Below are positions 44,745-56,733 of a DNA stretch of 64,000 bases, piece by piece. Positions within the stretch are counted from its first letter, which is position 1, and each line of letters begins with the position of its first letter. The DNA lies in contig NC_077237.1 in assembly GCF_947179165.1 (NCBI RefSeq), forward strand, positions 57,370,023 through 57,434,022, given 5' to 3'. The notes below the pieces were generated by a model, which saw only the letters and a program-made list of their open reading frames with translations, had not been told where the DNA came from and searched no databases. Source of the DNA: Solanum dulcamara. Its lineage: Eukaryota; Streptophyta; Magnoliopsida; Solanales; Solanaceae. Made by a program: the position numbers and the translations under genes.

Positions 44745-47700
44745 TGTCACGACCCAACCCCGTAGGCTGTGACTGGGGTCCGATCTGAACCTCCTGTATA
44801 CGTGTCTATCAGTTGTGGTCAAGTCGAACTGCAATTAACATAATACCATGCAACAGAACCCTATTGGGTGATAACATTTTCATAAACCAGTAGCCTCTTT
44901 CATTTGTATCACATCATGAAAGGGCACGTAAGCCGACGAGGCTGTCATACATATAAACTTTTATAATATTTTAAGTAGACCCAGCTGAACAATACTTACA
45001 CATACAACCCACATATACATGTCTGCAGACCTCTAATAATATCAATGACAACATATGGCGGGATAGGGCCCCCGCCTTACCCTTGAATAACAAAACAATA
45101 CTATACATCAACAACCAATGCCAAAATCTAGGCTCTGATACAATGGATCCTCTTCCAGCTGAGCTGAGAGGGATCCTAAGATGACAGACTCCTAAAACCT
45201 GTACATGTACCTGCGGGCATGAAACGCATCCCCCCCGAGAGAAGGGGGTCAGTACGACATATGTATTGAGTACGGAAAACATAACATAACACAACTGGAA
45301 GCATATCTGAAATAGAGAAGTAGGGGGTAAATTATCAAATTAGCAACTTATACCTGGGAAAGTAAAATCATGCATGCTTAAATTTTCAATATAGCCGGCC
45401 CTATCAGGTATTCGGTGAATCATATCTGTAGTACCATCACCTCCTTATTACAACACATCATCACATTATCATATATATACATACGTACTCGGCCCTCTAG
45501 TGAGGGCGCGATGAACAATGCAGTGGAATTATGCATGATTACTATTCCCGGCCCAGGCACGATGAAAGAAGTATTACAGTATACACGAGTAAAGTAGTGA
45601 GAAACAAAACATAATTTAAATCATTATTGGAGAGTCAATGAAGTCATCAGGTGAATCATCCCTGGAGATCAGGGCAGAAAGTATCTGACGTATACCTCTA
45701 AATGTCACTAAGGACTATGTAAAAGAGAATGTTGGAAATCTTAGACATATATCAGTATGAAATATCTTATAGCTGTCTAAGCGATGGTTATCTCAGAGCC
45801 TTTATTTTTTACAAAAAAGAGCTTAGTCGAATCAATCATTATACAGTCATATAAAAGACTCGAGCAGTAGGAGTTTAACTACTTTAAAAGTCTTAACATC
45901 CAGAAGTGATCAAGAGTCCTGAAGTCATATTCAGAACCTAAGAGTGAAGTTTCCCCAAAGCTTTCATCATCCATAGCCTACATCTAAGACATGCTAAAAG
46001 AAAGAGAAAGAATAGGCTTTACATACCTATGTCAAAAACATGCCAAGAGAGAGCTTCACATACCTCTTATGAGTTACTCTTTATCCCGTTTGCCTCATCG
46101 TCCTTTGAACCTATTCAACATGAAAGTAATACGAATATCAACCCCTCTTAGCTTTCCATCATCTTAGGTTGCACCTTAGTATTCATGGAATCTATTTCCT
46201 TGTTCATCTCCTTGACTAGTTCTTTAATTAGTTAAGGCCTTAACAAAAATTTGGGCAGCACCTCCCCTATAATATGCCCTATCCAAATTTCCAATTACAT
46301 CCCTAATCACTACAGACAACCAACAACAACAACCTGAAGCATATTTTTAAGCAATTCACATCAACAATATACAACATAAACTCCAAACGACTTGCTTGAA
46401 ACTACGATACCAAAAGAGGGTCTCGAGTCTTTGTTTTGCAACACCATTAATTATATGAACAAGGGGTTGTGTGGCTGAAAACATCACCACCCAAACCCCT
46501 ATTAGAACACATTTGGTCCCTGAAACAAAACACCACACCCCTGCAGAAGCACCTCACAAGAACAACACTTTACTTCGACGACAATTCAACTATAACGACT
46601 ATAATTTGGATTGTCTCCGACGTCAAGTATTCCTCTACCATTTTTACGTTTCCAGACACACACAAGGAATATAATACACTACATACAACACCATAAAGTC
46701 CAAATTGAAAGGAGAAATCTTACCTTACCCGAAATTGGCCAAAACTACAAAATTAAAACTCGGAACTTCTCCAAACGTGCTGAAACTGAGCGGGCAGTTT
46801 GTATTACTTCTACGCTTCCCCAAATTGAAATTTTTTGTTATCAAACACCATTATATAACCATGGGACACCTCAAATAATTAATTTACAGAACAAAACTCA
46901 GAGGCTTACCTTGGCAGCCCCAAACCCGTAACTCCCTCTTCTTGGCCCTAGCATTTTTCTCTTCAACTTCCTCCTATTTTTTCCAAGTGTAGGGATGAAG
47001 GCATGGTTACTTATGCATCATAAGATACATATATACATCTCCATGTGGTTTAGGAAAATTGGAAACTTACCCCTTTTTTTCAAGCAAGCTCGTGGCTGCT
47101 CTCTTTTCTCTCGACGTTTCTCTCCTTGCTTTTGGCTGAAGTTTGGATAAAGAACTGAAGTATAAGTCACATTATACATGTATATATATATATCTTTAGA
47201 AGCTGCCACATGGAAATTCCCTAAGGGTGACATGTGGCAACCTCATAGGGTGATACGTGGCAGCCTCATAGGGTGCCACCTCAACTTTTTCAGCCAATCA
47301 CATGCTTCCATATGGAAGTGGGGTCCACCCTAAGCTGCTCGTCACTACTTGAACCTGAGTAGGTGCATCACCTGCTTTTCCAAGTATGTGCATCACCTAC
47401 ATGCTTTGAGTAGGCGCGTCATTTCCTTATTTCTCTTTTGTGAGCTCGTAATCTCATCTTACTTCAAGAGCCTATGCACTCCTTGCTACTTAAGCTCGAC
47501 GTGTACTCAAGTAGCTTTAGTGTGTAGGACTTCTAAGTTAGTAGCTTACATAGGTAGGTCGAGTCCTACGACTCTTTACTTGGCCTCTAACTTCTTTCGA
47601 CTCTTCATAACCCTATTTCCAACCTTCCCTACTATAGGGCATCACATTATCCCTTCCTTAGAGTTGTTTAATAGCATTGTAGATTATCCAGCTCACATAG

Positions 47701-47754
47701 TAACTGCTAAGAAGCTTAAGAGACATTCAAAGCTCTAGAGTGTGGGGTGTAACA
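44745..47754 (-). mobile_element. Solo LTR of family B (B3), minus strand, inside the H 3' LTR
   Basis: A 3010-bp LTR. On the plus strand it reads TGTCACGACCCAACC...GGGGTGTAACA, the reverse of the B2 ends. It is flanked by TTTCA on both sides (44740-44744 and 47755-47759), a perfect 5-bp duplication; the uninterrupted site is visible in the H 5' LTR near 36690. No gag-pol lies inside, so it is a solo LTR. It shares the family-B U3 words GACATGTGGCA and ATACGTGGCA (47210-47280) and a TATA-like (TA)n at 47181-47193. Open frames such as 46469-46931, 44971-45294 and 47349-47738 overlie the LTR and resemble no protein. Confidence 0.9.
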
Positions 47755-49239
47755 TTTCATTTGTACTTAGATTAGTTAGTAAGTGATGGGGATATCTAAA
47801 TGTGGCATATATCATCTTAATTTTAGATCCATAAGCTCGAGAAGTAGACATTGGACATTTAGATAGAGTTCAAGGTATGTAAAGCTGTCCCTTCTTTCTT
47901 TTGGCATGCCTTAGATTTAAGTAATGAATGATACGAGCTTGGGGTAATTCTATGTATAGATTTCGAATGTAATTCACGATCCTTATTTATTCCTGATGTG
48001 ATTTAACAATTTCCCCTCGAGTCCTCTATACATTTGATAGTTGCTGGTGGATAAAAGTCCCTATTTTTATAGGCTTTATCATGATTAGTGTCCTTAAACT
48101 TACAATAGTTATTCGTATTATCTTGTTCCCTTACCCACATCCTTGGATTATTCTTCATAGACAGGTCCACGACACATACCTGCTGCGGACTACACTATCT
48201 TGTCCAATAAATTTCATAATTTAGCATTCGAGTGTTAGTTATTCTACGTAGGCTATTGAGTCTCAGATGATGATCTATTTATACATGGTTGCTAATGATA
48301 CCCTATTCATGCATATTGTTATTGTATTATTCACTGAATCCTGTACTAGAGGGTCGAGTATGGTATATGATGATACGATGTTATGATGATATAATTTTGG
48401 CACCGAGTCCCATGATGAGCCAGTATGGTATATGTATATACGACTTTATTCACCGAGTCCCTTACTAGAGGGCCGAGTATGGTATATATATATATATAAA
48501 GATATGATGAAATAATTGTGATATCGAGTCCTATAATAGGCCAGATACGATATATGATGATGATATGCATGATTTCATTTCATGAGATAAAGGTACAGTG
48601 ATTTATTGATTACCATACTTGTCTCCTGGACTCTCTACTTCAGTTATGATCTTTCTTATTATATTTTATGCTTTACATAGTCAGTACATATCTTGTAATG
48701 ACCCCCTTCCTCGGGAGGGAGGGGGGCTGTATTCCCTGCCCGTAGGTAGAATTAGTAGCTTCGGTAATCTGCTAGCCTAAGATTCCTATTCAGCTATGTT
48801 AGGATGCTCCTTTGTCTCGGAGCCTAGGCTTTTGGTATAAACCCTTTTTGATGTATATATATGTTTATTCAGGGGTACGGTGGGGCCCTATCCCAACATA
48901 TGATACTATAGATACTCTTACAGGTTTGTAGGCATATGTGTGGGTTGTGTATAAGTTTTGTTCAGTTGTTCCTATATGATGGGCTATGGATATTTTTATA
49001 TGCAATAGCAGCCTTGTCGGCTTACATATGATTTGATTAGTTGTGACTCCTCAGGAGACAGTTGATCTTGATATACATGTATAATGATGTTATGAACCTT
49101 TGTAGTTCTTTTGCAAGTTTCCATACTATTCATAGATCCAATTTGACTGTATCTAATAGTTATGTATATGAGTGTCCAGTTCGATCACTAGTCACGACCT
49201 ATGGGGTTGGGTTGTGACACTCGAAAAGACATCATCATC

Positions 49240-52200
49240 TCATAAACCACATAACCTACGGAGTGTGTCTATAGTCTTATTGAGGAATTTGCTCTTCTTC
49301 TTCTCATGATCATTCATCGTCTTCTGCCTCTTCTCGATCTTGGCCAACCTGTATTTGATCTTCTGCTGCTTACTCACAATATGTAATGACCTCCAGGGCT
49401 ATTTCTGTGCTTTTTCTTATTTTTTCAGTTTTACCCCTTCATGTAGCTTTTTTATAGCTTTTATGTGATGTAGGAATGGATGGCATGCTCCCAAGGTGTT
49501 TGGTTGAGTGTTGAGGTGGTTTTCCCCTTTTTGAGGCTTAATTCTTGAAAGAGTTGACTTTAGTCAACATCAGGAAATTCGAGCATCGTATGAGATTTTT
49601 GACGATTCCATCAGCTTTGAAAGTTTGTTTTTTGTCAAGAAGGAAGGTTGGTCTGGGATTTGGAGTCTTTATTTTGAGTTTGTGCAATTTTTCGTTTTAA
49701 CTTGAATATTTTGGCCAAGTTTGACTTCAATCAAAAATTTGAGTAAACATGCGCGGATGAAAATTTTATCAGTGCGGTTCGCTCTAAAATGCCAAGTTTG
49801 GCCTAGAATGACCTTTAGTTTGGTTCCTAAGGTGCTCAAAATGAGTTTTAGGTCATTTGTGCGATTTATGTGTTTTCCTTTGAAAATAATTGACTTTGGT
49901 GACCTTTTTATCAAAACGACCTCTATTGGGAAACCCATTGATTCCGTTGAGTTTGAAATGTCATTTCCAGTTAGGTAGCATAGTTTGTTTGCATCAACGA
50001 GATTCCAAATGAGTTTCGAGCCCCTATCGAGGGATTTTTTCCCTTGGTGAAATTGATAGTGCACAGCTTCTGGAGCACCTGTAATTTGTTCTCCGCATTC
50101 GTGGTCCCTTGTCCACGTTCACTGAGGTATGGCTGTTTATTCTCCACATTCACAGAGGCTTAGCTGTTTATTCTCCACGTTCATACAAAAGCCTCCATGT
50201 TTGCAGAGGGTCAGCTGGCAGACCTCCATGTTCGCGGAGCTTGTCTTTGCGTTCGAGAAGGCCAAATGGGGCCTGGCAGTGATGTCTTAAAGACCCAATT
50301 TTTGGCTTTCTCTTCCCCATTTACCTTTAATCAAAACACAATTTTTAGAGCTCTTCTTGACCATTTTCGATAATTCTTGTTCTGGTGTGTTTGAAATTTT
50401 TACGGGGACGTTCCTAGACCCTTTCTCATCAAAAAAATCTTGTAAGTCTTGCATTTTTCATTGTTTCTTGCATTTGTTTGGCTATTCTAGCTGTTGAAAT
50501 AGGTGGGGTTGTTTTGAGTTCTTTAATGCTCAGAATATGCCCATTTTTAGGTACAAGTTCCTTGAGCTATTTGCGATCTTGTGACAGAGTTGGTTTTTTA
50601 ATTTCGTATATGGGTCCCAATGTCGATTTTTGACTCAATTTTGGTTCCATCTTAAATTATAGTAATATGGTTATCGTTGTCTTAGTTTAGATGTGTTCTT
50701 CGATAATTTGATAGAGTGCCATCGTTTGGAGTGGACCAGCCTTGAGGTATGTTATGGCTTACTTTTGTTAGAGTTGGATTAGTCAAAATTGGTATATTTT
50801 GAGTAGTATCATGTGATTAGGGTGGTGATTTAGATGTTGATATCCTAATGAGCAATTTGGAGTTGATGATCATCGTTAGTAACTAATTTGGGTCTTAGCC
50901 ATTGGAGCGTTAGTCTAGGTTCTATCTTGACTTGTTTATATTACTTAGAATCCTTAGAACTTTCTTCTAGGTGATTTGAACTTAAGATACTGCTTGTTTG
51001 AGTTGTTTTGTTTTGGTTGCCTGCTTATTGTGATTTTGGCTTATGCTATGTCTTGTTTGCTTTTGGGATTGAAATATTGGGCTTGATGTCATGCTTATGG
51101 TATACTAGAGTCTCAGGTTAGTAATTTGATGCCTTTGATGAGATGTTGTCCTAGCTTGAGTGATATACGATTTTTGACATGCGACATGTCTTGTTTTACC
51201 TCACCGGTGCTAAAAAACTTTTAAAAGAAAGAATAAAATGGTGGTTAAGACTTTTGATTAATAAATAAGAATGAGAAATTTAGGCAAATACCAGTGATAT
51301 ATTATTTATGGCATTTCATTATTGATCAGCTCGAGAAAAAATTTCATGTGGCCTTTTTATTGACATTGGGCTAAAATATTACATTCACCATTGATAAGAT
51401 CGAGGTGTGAATTCTAGGTGGCTCGTTGATACATATTCTGGGTTATTATTCTGATGTTGTTGAGCTCGAGGGTTATTTTGGGCGCTGCATGCTACTTTTG
51501 GAGAATATTGATCCATATCTACTACTTTATATTCAAGCATTCCTCTGATACTTTGTGCGTTGAGATTATTAATGTGATTACCTTCTTGGTTAGATTTACT
51601 TGACTATCGAATGATCTTCCCATACAGTCTTTCCTCATAATCGTAGTTTTTATGCTTCTATTTATTTATTATTAGTATTATTGTTCTGCTTATTATACAT
51701 TTATTCTTTCTAATATCGGTCGTCCTATGATGCCTATTGAGTACCCCGTCTTTTGGTATTCATATTGCACTTTTGCATAATTTTGATGCATCTCCTAGTT
51801 CAAGCCACCCCCAGCACTTGCCTGATCATCCGTAGCGGTGCCAGATTCGGATTGTGGTGAGCTCCCAACGTTCAGAGGCTTGCTACTATCCTTTTTTTGT
51901 ACTGACTTGTATTTTGCACTTTGGACAGTCAGCTCTGCATTGTATATATATTGTTTTTTCACCTTTTTTATTTAGTAGCTCTTGTATATGTGACACTAGG
52001 TCCAGAGTTGGTCTAGCGTTAATTCATCTTTTTTGTCACTTTCGGGTCTGTTGTATATTTTGTATTGTATTTACATATCTATACTCTTGCCTGACTTATA
52101 TTTTGTTATATTTTTCTTTATTTTGCCTTCTTATGTTATTAATTACTTATTTAAATTAAGGTTTGACTTTCTCTTGATTTAGGTTTAGCTTGGCTACTCG

Positions 52201-53308
52201 GGGTTATAGTAGGCGTCATCATGGTCTAGGTTTGGGTCGTGACACAATAGTAGATAAGGTCGAAGACACAATACCTAAAGTAGAGGAGGAGTACTCTTCC
52301 AGGCTGGTGGAGTGGTGCTATACAAGCTCCTGAATCTGTCAATTCACGCCATGCACTTGGGCGGATATATGTACCAAAGCCGAAGGCCTAATATATAATG
52401 GCCCGCCAGATGAATAAGTGAATTGTGTATCAAGGGGAGCACTATCCTCGATGAATGTACCAAATGTTGGATCAAGGATATCACTCTTTCTTTTGTTCAT
52501 GACATTTTGCGGTCCCTTCTTCTTCAAAGGATGAATTGGGTTTTTGGGACTTTTCATGGTCTCCGTTTCCTTTTGTTCAACCTAAGCTCTATGGCATAGA
52601 TAAGTAATCAAAGAAGGGAAGTAGATGTTTATGTACCTCCAATGACTACCTCTTGAATCTTTTGCATAATCAATTCACTGACATTGATTTCAATACCCTC
52701 CATAATAGCAAAAATGAGCATTGCCCTGTCAATACACATTGGTCTTATTACTTGAAGGTATAATACGACTGAAAATAATGCATAACCATGTTTTGGCCTC
52801 AGAGGTGAATTCGGAAGAATCATTCCTAAATTTGAAGAAATTCATTGTTGCATATGGCCATCGTGTAAATGCCTCACAAACCATTCATTCCCTTCTTCGT
52901 TTTCTTTTGCCTTGTGCACATTGTTTTCCGCATTGGGAAGGACATAATAAGCAATAGTAGTGAATGAGTCAAATAGGACTTGCTTCCCTCGAACAATGAC
53001 CATCAAGTCACCATTAAAGTCCGTTTTGGCAGTGTTGGCATAGAATTCGAGAACCATAGAGTGATTTGCCTTAATAAGATCAGGTGCAAAGCATGTCCAG
53101 CCGCTGGCCTCTAATTGCCCATAAAGACTAAGCATTTTGGCTAGAATATTTTCCAAAAGAGTGCCCCTCTCCTTAATAATATTTTTTGATGCGAGGCGGT
53201 CATTTAATCGGTGACATTTTGCTGAAACAAACAGCTCCTGCTTATAGACTCATCCTCAATTATTTGTTCCTCAACTCGTTGCTCATTTTGAATATCATTC
53301 GCAACCAT
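49240..53308 (-). pseudogene. Broken ORF of element G, 'putative plant transposon protein' type
   Basis: Minus-strand ORF from ATG at 53308 (MVANDIQNEQRVEEQ) to a stop at 49240, interrupted by solo LTR F2 (49382-52244). After early frameshifts, 53156-52842 gives SGWTCFAPDLIKANHSMVLEF, YANTAKTDF and VIVRGKQVLFDS. 52823-52629 gives ILPNSPLRPKHGYALF and RPMCIDRAMLIFAIMEGIEIN. The FYAN...VRGK and later RAxLxxxIMxGxxIN blocks match my memory of the plant domain annotated 'putative plant transposon protein' (Pfam PF20167); its biochemical role is unknown. The C-terminal end across the F2 insertion is Lys/Glu-rich, likely coiled coil (SKQQKIKYRLAKIEKRQKTM, HEKKKSKFL). At least two stops and frameshifts. 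The family call is moderate; a link to retrotransposition is inferred. Confidence 0.65.
49382..52244 (+). mobile_element. Solo LTR of family F (F2) inside the G ORF
   Basis: A 2863-bp LTR, TGTAATGACCTCC to TTTGGGTCGTGACA, flanked by CAATA on both sides (49377-49381 and 52245-52249). It is collinear with LTRs F1 and F3 (GAGTTGACTTTAGTCAACAT near 49550, CTATGATGCCTATTG near 51727). It has U3 words like ACGTTCGCGGAG (50090-50270) and three 69-bp repeats at 51322, 51391 and 51460. No internal domain, so it is a solo LTR. Open frames at 49669-50064 and 51854-52159 lie inside the LTR and match no family. Confidence 0.9.
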
Positions 53309-55336
53309 TTTGCCCTATTAAAGTACTTACAAATGATGCAAACATGTTAGAAAACCATATGGGCACGTAAAATAATGTATTAGAATGAATTTAGGCAAAA
53401 GAAATGGATGAAAAAGGAATCGGGGATAACAGGGTGAAGTTACTATTTTTGGACAGTTTTACTGCTAGCGATTTAACTCATCACGATCACAGAATTAACC
53501 ATCGCAATTGTGATTCACAACTATGATCAACCCTCTTTTTACTCTTCTTGATCACGGAATTGGGCATCTCGGTCACGAAGGTCGGTTAGTTTAAGAGGAA
53601 AAACTTCAGTAAGGCATTTTGTCGAACACTTTGTAGGCAACAACTTTTTAAGCACTTCTCAACAAAATCATGCTACCCAATTTACCCTCTTTCAATTAAC
53701 AACCCATACAAGCACAATATTATCAAAATAATTCCAAAATTTCCATTGCACTAAACTCCTTTTCAAAAAAATTGGGCGAGAATCAACCCAACTTTCAATT
53801 AATTGACCAACTCAAGAGAGAACAAAAGAAGAAGATTAAGAATACATACCTTGGAAATGGACACTTGAAGAAGTTCTCTACACAAGTTGAAGTGAATTAG
53901 ATTGGAGTTTTGGGATAAAGTCGTGTTTACGGGGAATGGGACTTGTCGGTAAAAATTAAAAACCTAGGTTTTTTTACTGACCAGGATTCATTGCGGTCGC
54001 GACCCGCTCCTCGCGATCACGATTGTGCTCTTGTCAACTCTATGAGATCGCGGGCTTGTCTCACGCGATCGAGATTAGTCAACTAATTATAATTCATGAT
54101 TACGTCCCTAGGCTCTTGCGATCGCGATGAAGAGTGCAGTGGTTGAACCTCAAAATTCTTTGGACTTTTTGGCAATGTAAGGACCCAATTGGCAACAATC
54201 CCATCAACTTTTGGCGATCTTCATCTTCAAAAAAGTGTTCTAAACCCAATTTTGAAGGATTTTCAACCAACTGACTTTAATTCTGTTCAAATTTTAGCTT
54301 CCAAACCTATTCAAATTAGGTCTAAACATTTGACATTATGAGGATTAGTCAAAAAACAAAGCCCTAATCTATTCTAAAAATAAAAAAATAAAAAATTTTA
54401 AAAAATGGATAGCGATGGGTTTCCTCCCATTAAGCGCATAATTTAATGGCGCGGCGCAACACAGGTTTCATCACCCATTGTGTTTCCACTTGGAGGCGAT
54501 GAATATTCTCCCTAATTTCAAATCAATTTCTCTTCGAAAAGCATGGGGATAACATGAGAGCATCAAGAACCTCGCTCGATCTCTCCACTTTGAAGACTTG
54601 AATTTCTTACCCAATTTCAAATCATTCTTTCTTTAAGGATCACTAGGCATAAGTGAGAGGATCAATAGGCCTTTTGAAGATCGAATTTCATAACTTTTGG
54701 TCTTCAAGGGAGCGATACTCTCACTTCCAAATGAACTAAAGTTGCCATACAGGATGTTTTTAACTTTATCTTGCAACTTTAGTATCACATCTTTGATTTT
54801 GACATCTTGGAATTTTATTGGTTTGTCTTGGTTTCAAACACTCATATATTCGTTCATGTTAATCACAACCCCTTCTTCTTGAAACTCCAACTCCCATTTG
54901 TTATTTTTTACCACTTGATGAAGAGCATGACAAGATCCAACTCTTGTTCTTACGTCGATCTTCAAAGTGGTAATTTCAAACTCAAGTCAGATCATTTTAG
55001 GGCACCGATTTAGGTGAAATTTTTTATTTTGAGCATTAGATTTTGTAGTTTCTAAACATGTCCAAGATTTGGGGCCAAGCTTATGAGGCAAGTTTGACTC
55101 ACCACATCCAATTTTTTGCACATTCTTTCATCTAGAGAAGCCTTCACATAACTATCCCCAATATGAAGTCCTCCACAACAAGGTCATGGGTAATTAACAT
55201 AGAGATTACAACCAACAAACAGTTTTTCTTCACAAGAAGCCATAGAAACAAAACAAAAATAAAGAAAAACAAATATTCACAATTTGGATAGAAATTAGTA
55301 AACTATAAATTTTAAATCAATTCAATATGCCAAGTT
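53309..55336 (-). other. 5' leader region of element G, non-coding
   Basis: About 2 kb between the primer site and the ORF. It contains many GATCGCGAT-like dyads (53460-53580 and 53990-54130) and, on the plus strand, GGGTTTCCTCCCATTAAGCGC with AATGGCGCGGCGCAA (54418-54460). That pair resembles the widespread leader motif of plant Tat/Athila-type elements (antisense GGGTTGCCTCCCAAGAAGCG). Small open frames at 54697-55013 have no recognisable domain. Confidence 0.5.
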
Positions 55337-55356
55337 GTTCCCCGACAATGGTTCCC
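55337..55356 (-). other. Primer-binding site of G (tRNA-Asp type, degraded)
   Basis: Plus-strand GTTCCCCGACAATGGTTCCC matches the 3' end of plant tRNA-Asp (GATCCCCGGCAACGGCGCCA) at 14 of 20 positions. It lies four bases from the LTR and identifies 55361-56728 as the 5' LTR. Confidence 0.6.
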
Positions 55357-55360
55357 TTTT

Positions 55361-56728
55361 TGATAATGCTCAACTACACCCTTATGTATAGAAGTGTAGG
55401 CAATGGTTGTCAATTTAAACCCAAATAAGAGTCGGGGTCAAATCCCACAAAGAACAATGTGTAGGAAATTAAAGAAATAAAGAATTACAAGCTACTAGTT
55501 TGAATCTAAAATAAATGATACAATTATAATATGAAGATGTTGGTAACAGTTTAGGATACAAGGACAGGAAAGAACAAGAAACAAAGTCTTTACAAGTAAG
55601 TATACCAATAGGATTTTGGAATTGGAAATCAAGTAACACCTATATGATACATTGAACACTAGCTTCATACAATCTCAATTAATCACGGGTAAAGTCATAT
55701 ATGCCTAGAATTTAAATCATCCATACATTTCTCTCGAATATAAGCAAATATTTCTCAACTAGTTCTTTCGAACCTATTTGAGTGAAAACGCATATGTTTC
55801 TCAACTATAGGCATTGGATGGATTCATATCCTATATATGAGTTACTAAACCTCAAATTATGCACTAATCAACTTTTTCCAACCTCAATTGACTCTTTCAA
55901 GCTCAATCAATATAAATGGGCAAGTCCGAGGAGTGATCAAATCCATAGGAAAGCAATTAAAGCATGAAATTGAAAAGGTATTCAAAAACCCAATTCATAC
56001 ATGAGAAAATATTCAGCTAATTACAAAAGCAGAAGATTAAAATCAATAACCCACAAATTATTTGTCTCTGATACAAAATCCAAATCACTATAACAACTAC
56101 ACCTAAAAGTAAGCAATACAAAGCAAATAATTGAAGAAAGGATTACAAATCATTACAAATTAAGCTCTCAATCTTCAGTCTAATGGTGTTTGTTGTGGAG
56201 AATTTGCTCTTAAAGCTAAGCCCAAAGATTAAAAATATCAAAGTCTAATCTGTCTATCCTCCAAAATGGTTGTACTTGAGTGTATTATCACATTTGGGAT
56301 CAAAATTATGAAATTCCAACAGTGCTCTAATGCCTGGTAGCTTTTTTCAATGCGATTGCGACATGTTTACCATGATTGTGAAGTCAACACTGACTAGACC
56401 ATTGCAGTTATGAATGAGTACCTCATGATCGCAGTCCAATGGGATGGTATTCTATGTAATTATGACATATGACAACAGGATCACGAAGAGTTAATTTATA
56501 GTTGACATTAATCATAACTCTTTGACCACGCAGTCATGAAGAGTATTTATTGCCAGTTCTAATTTTTCCATTTTAGCTCGCTTTTTGCCTCATTTTTACT
56601 TAGTTTCTTTCATTTATCCTCAAATTATCTTATGAAGCAAAACACATCAAATACACATATTCTCCCATAAACAAGGTAATAATATGATCTTAAAGACAAG
56701 AAAAATAGGTAAAAATACCCACTCATCA
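55361..56728 (-). repeat. 5' LTR of element G
   Basis: 1368 bp; plus-strand text TGATAATGCTCAACTACACCC to AATACCCACTCATCA. Collinear with 30826-32417. A single copy of the 187-bp segment duplicated in the other LTR. The open frame at 55782-55967 matches one in the other LTR (31247-31444) only because the LTRs match. Confidence 0.88.
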
Positions 56729-56733
56729 AGCAT

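Larger units (their letters stand above)
35438..49219 (+). mobile_element. Ty3/gypsy element H (full-length, plus strand, nested in G)
   Basis: A complete LTR-gag-pol-LTR element: 5' LTR 35438-38286, PBS 38291, gag from 38491, protease, RT, RNase H, integrase to about 43373, polypurine tract 43462-43475, and 3' LTR from 43476 to 49219 (itself split by B3). The flanks are CTCGG (35433-35437) and CTCGA (49220-49224), a 5-bp target-site duplication with one mismatch. Domain order with integrase after RNase H defines Ty3/gypsy; the LRTKEVPSFKVLW tail fits the chromovirus/Tekay side. All genes carry stops or frameshifts, so it is not coding-competent. Confidence 0.92.
43476..49219 (+). repeat. 3' LTR of H, split by solo LTR B3
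   Basis: Starts TGTTATATTCCG and ends GGGTTGGGTTGTGACA. It is collinear with the 5' LTR on both sides of the insertion at 44745-47754; without it the length is about 2.73 kb, some 120 bp shorter than the 5' LTR, in part because it has one 81-bp unit instead of three. GA-repeat expansion near 43974-43992 and hairpin units at about 48330-48560 are present. Confidence 0.88.
30826..56728 (-). mobile_element. Large Tat/Athila-like LTR element G, minus strand, with nested insertions
   Basis: A 25.9-kb interval bounded by two related LTRs (30826-32417 and 55361-56728), each starting TG and ending CA on the minus strand. It is flanked by AGCAT on both sides (30821-30825 and 56729-56733), a perfect 5-bp target-site duplication inside the gag of J. 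A tRNA-Asp-type primer site next to 55361 and a TTGCTTGAGGACAA-like motif next to 32417 fix the orientation as minus and point to the Tat/Athila group. The native interior is only about 9 kb: it carries one degraded ORF at 53308-49240 and no recognisable gag-pol. The rest is later insertions (H, F2, a TIR element). It looks like a non-autonomous derivative. Confidence 0.85.

Noticed and set aside
46469..46931. Overlapping plus-strand open frames of 67-106 codons
   Set aside because: They lie antisense inside solo LTR B3; the corresponding regions of B1 and B2 do not keep them open.
49669..50064. Minus-strand frame of 131 codons and a plus-strand frame of 85 codons over the same bases
   Set aside because: Both are inside solo LTR F2, in a region collinear with F1 and F3 where the frames are not conserved.
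53450..54140. GATCGCGAT-rich block considered as an origin or a separate LTR
   Set aside because: No LTR ends or flanking duplication were found, and the same words occur in the G LTRs, so it is treated as G leader sequence.
55337..55356. Possible tRNA-Asp gene fragment
   Set aside because: Only the 3' acceptor-stem-like 20 bases are present and it is placed four bases from an LTR, so a primer-binding site is the better reading.
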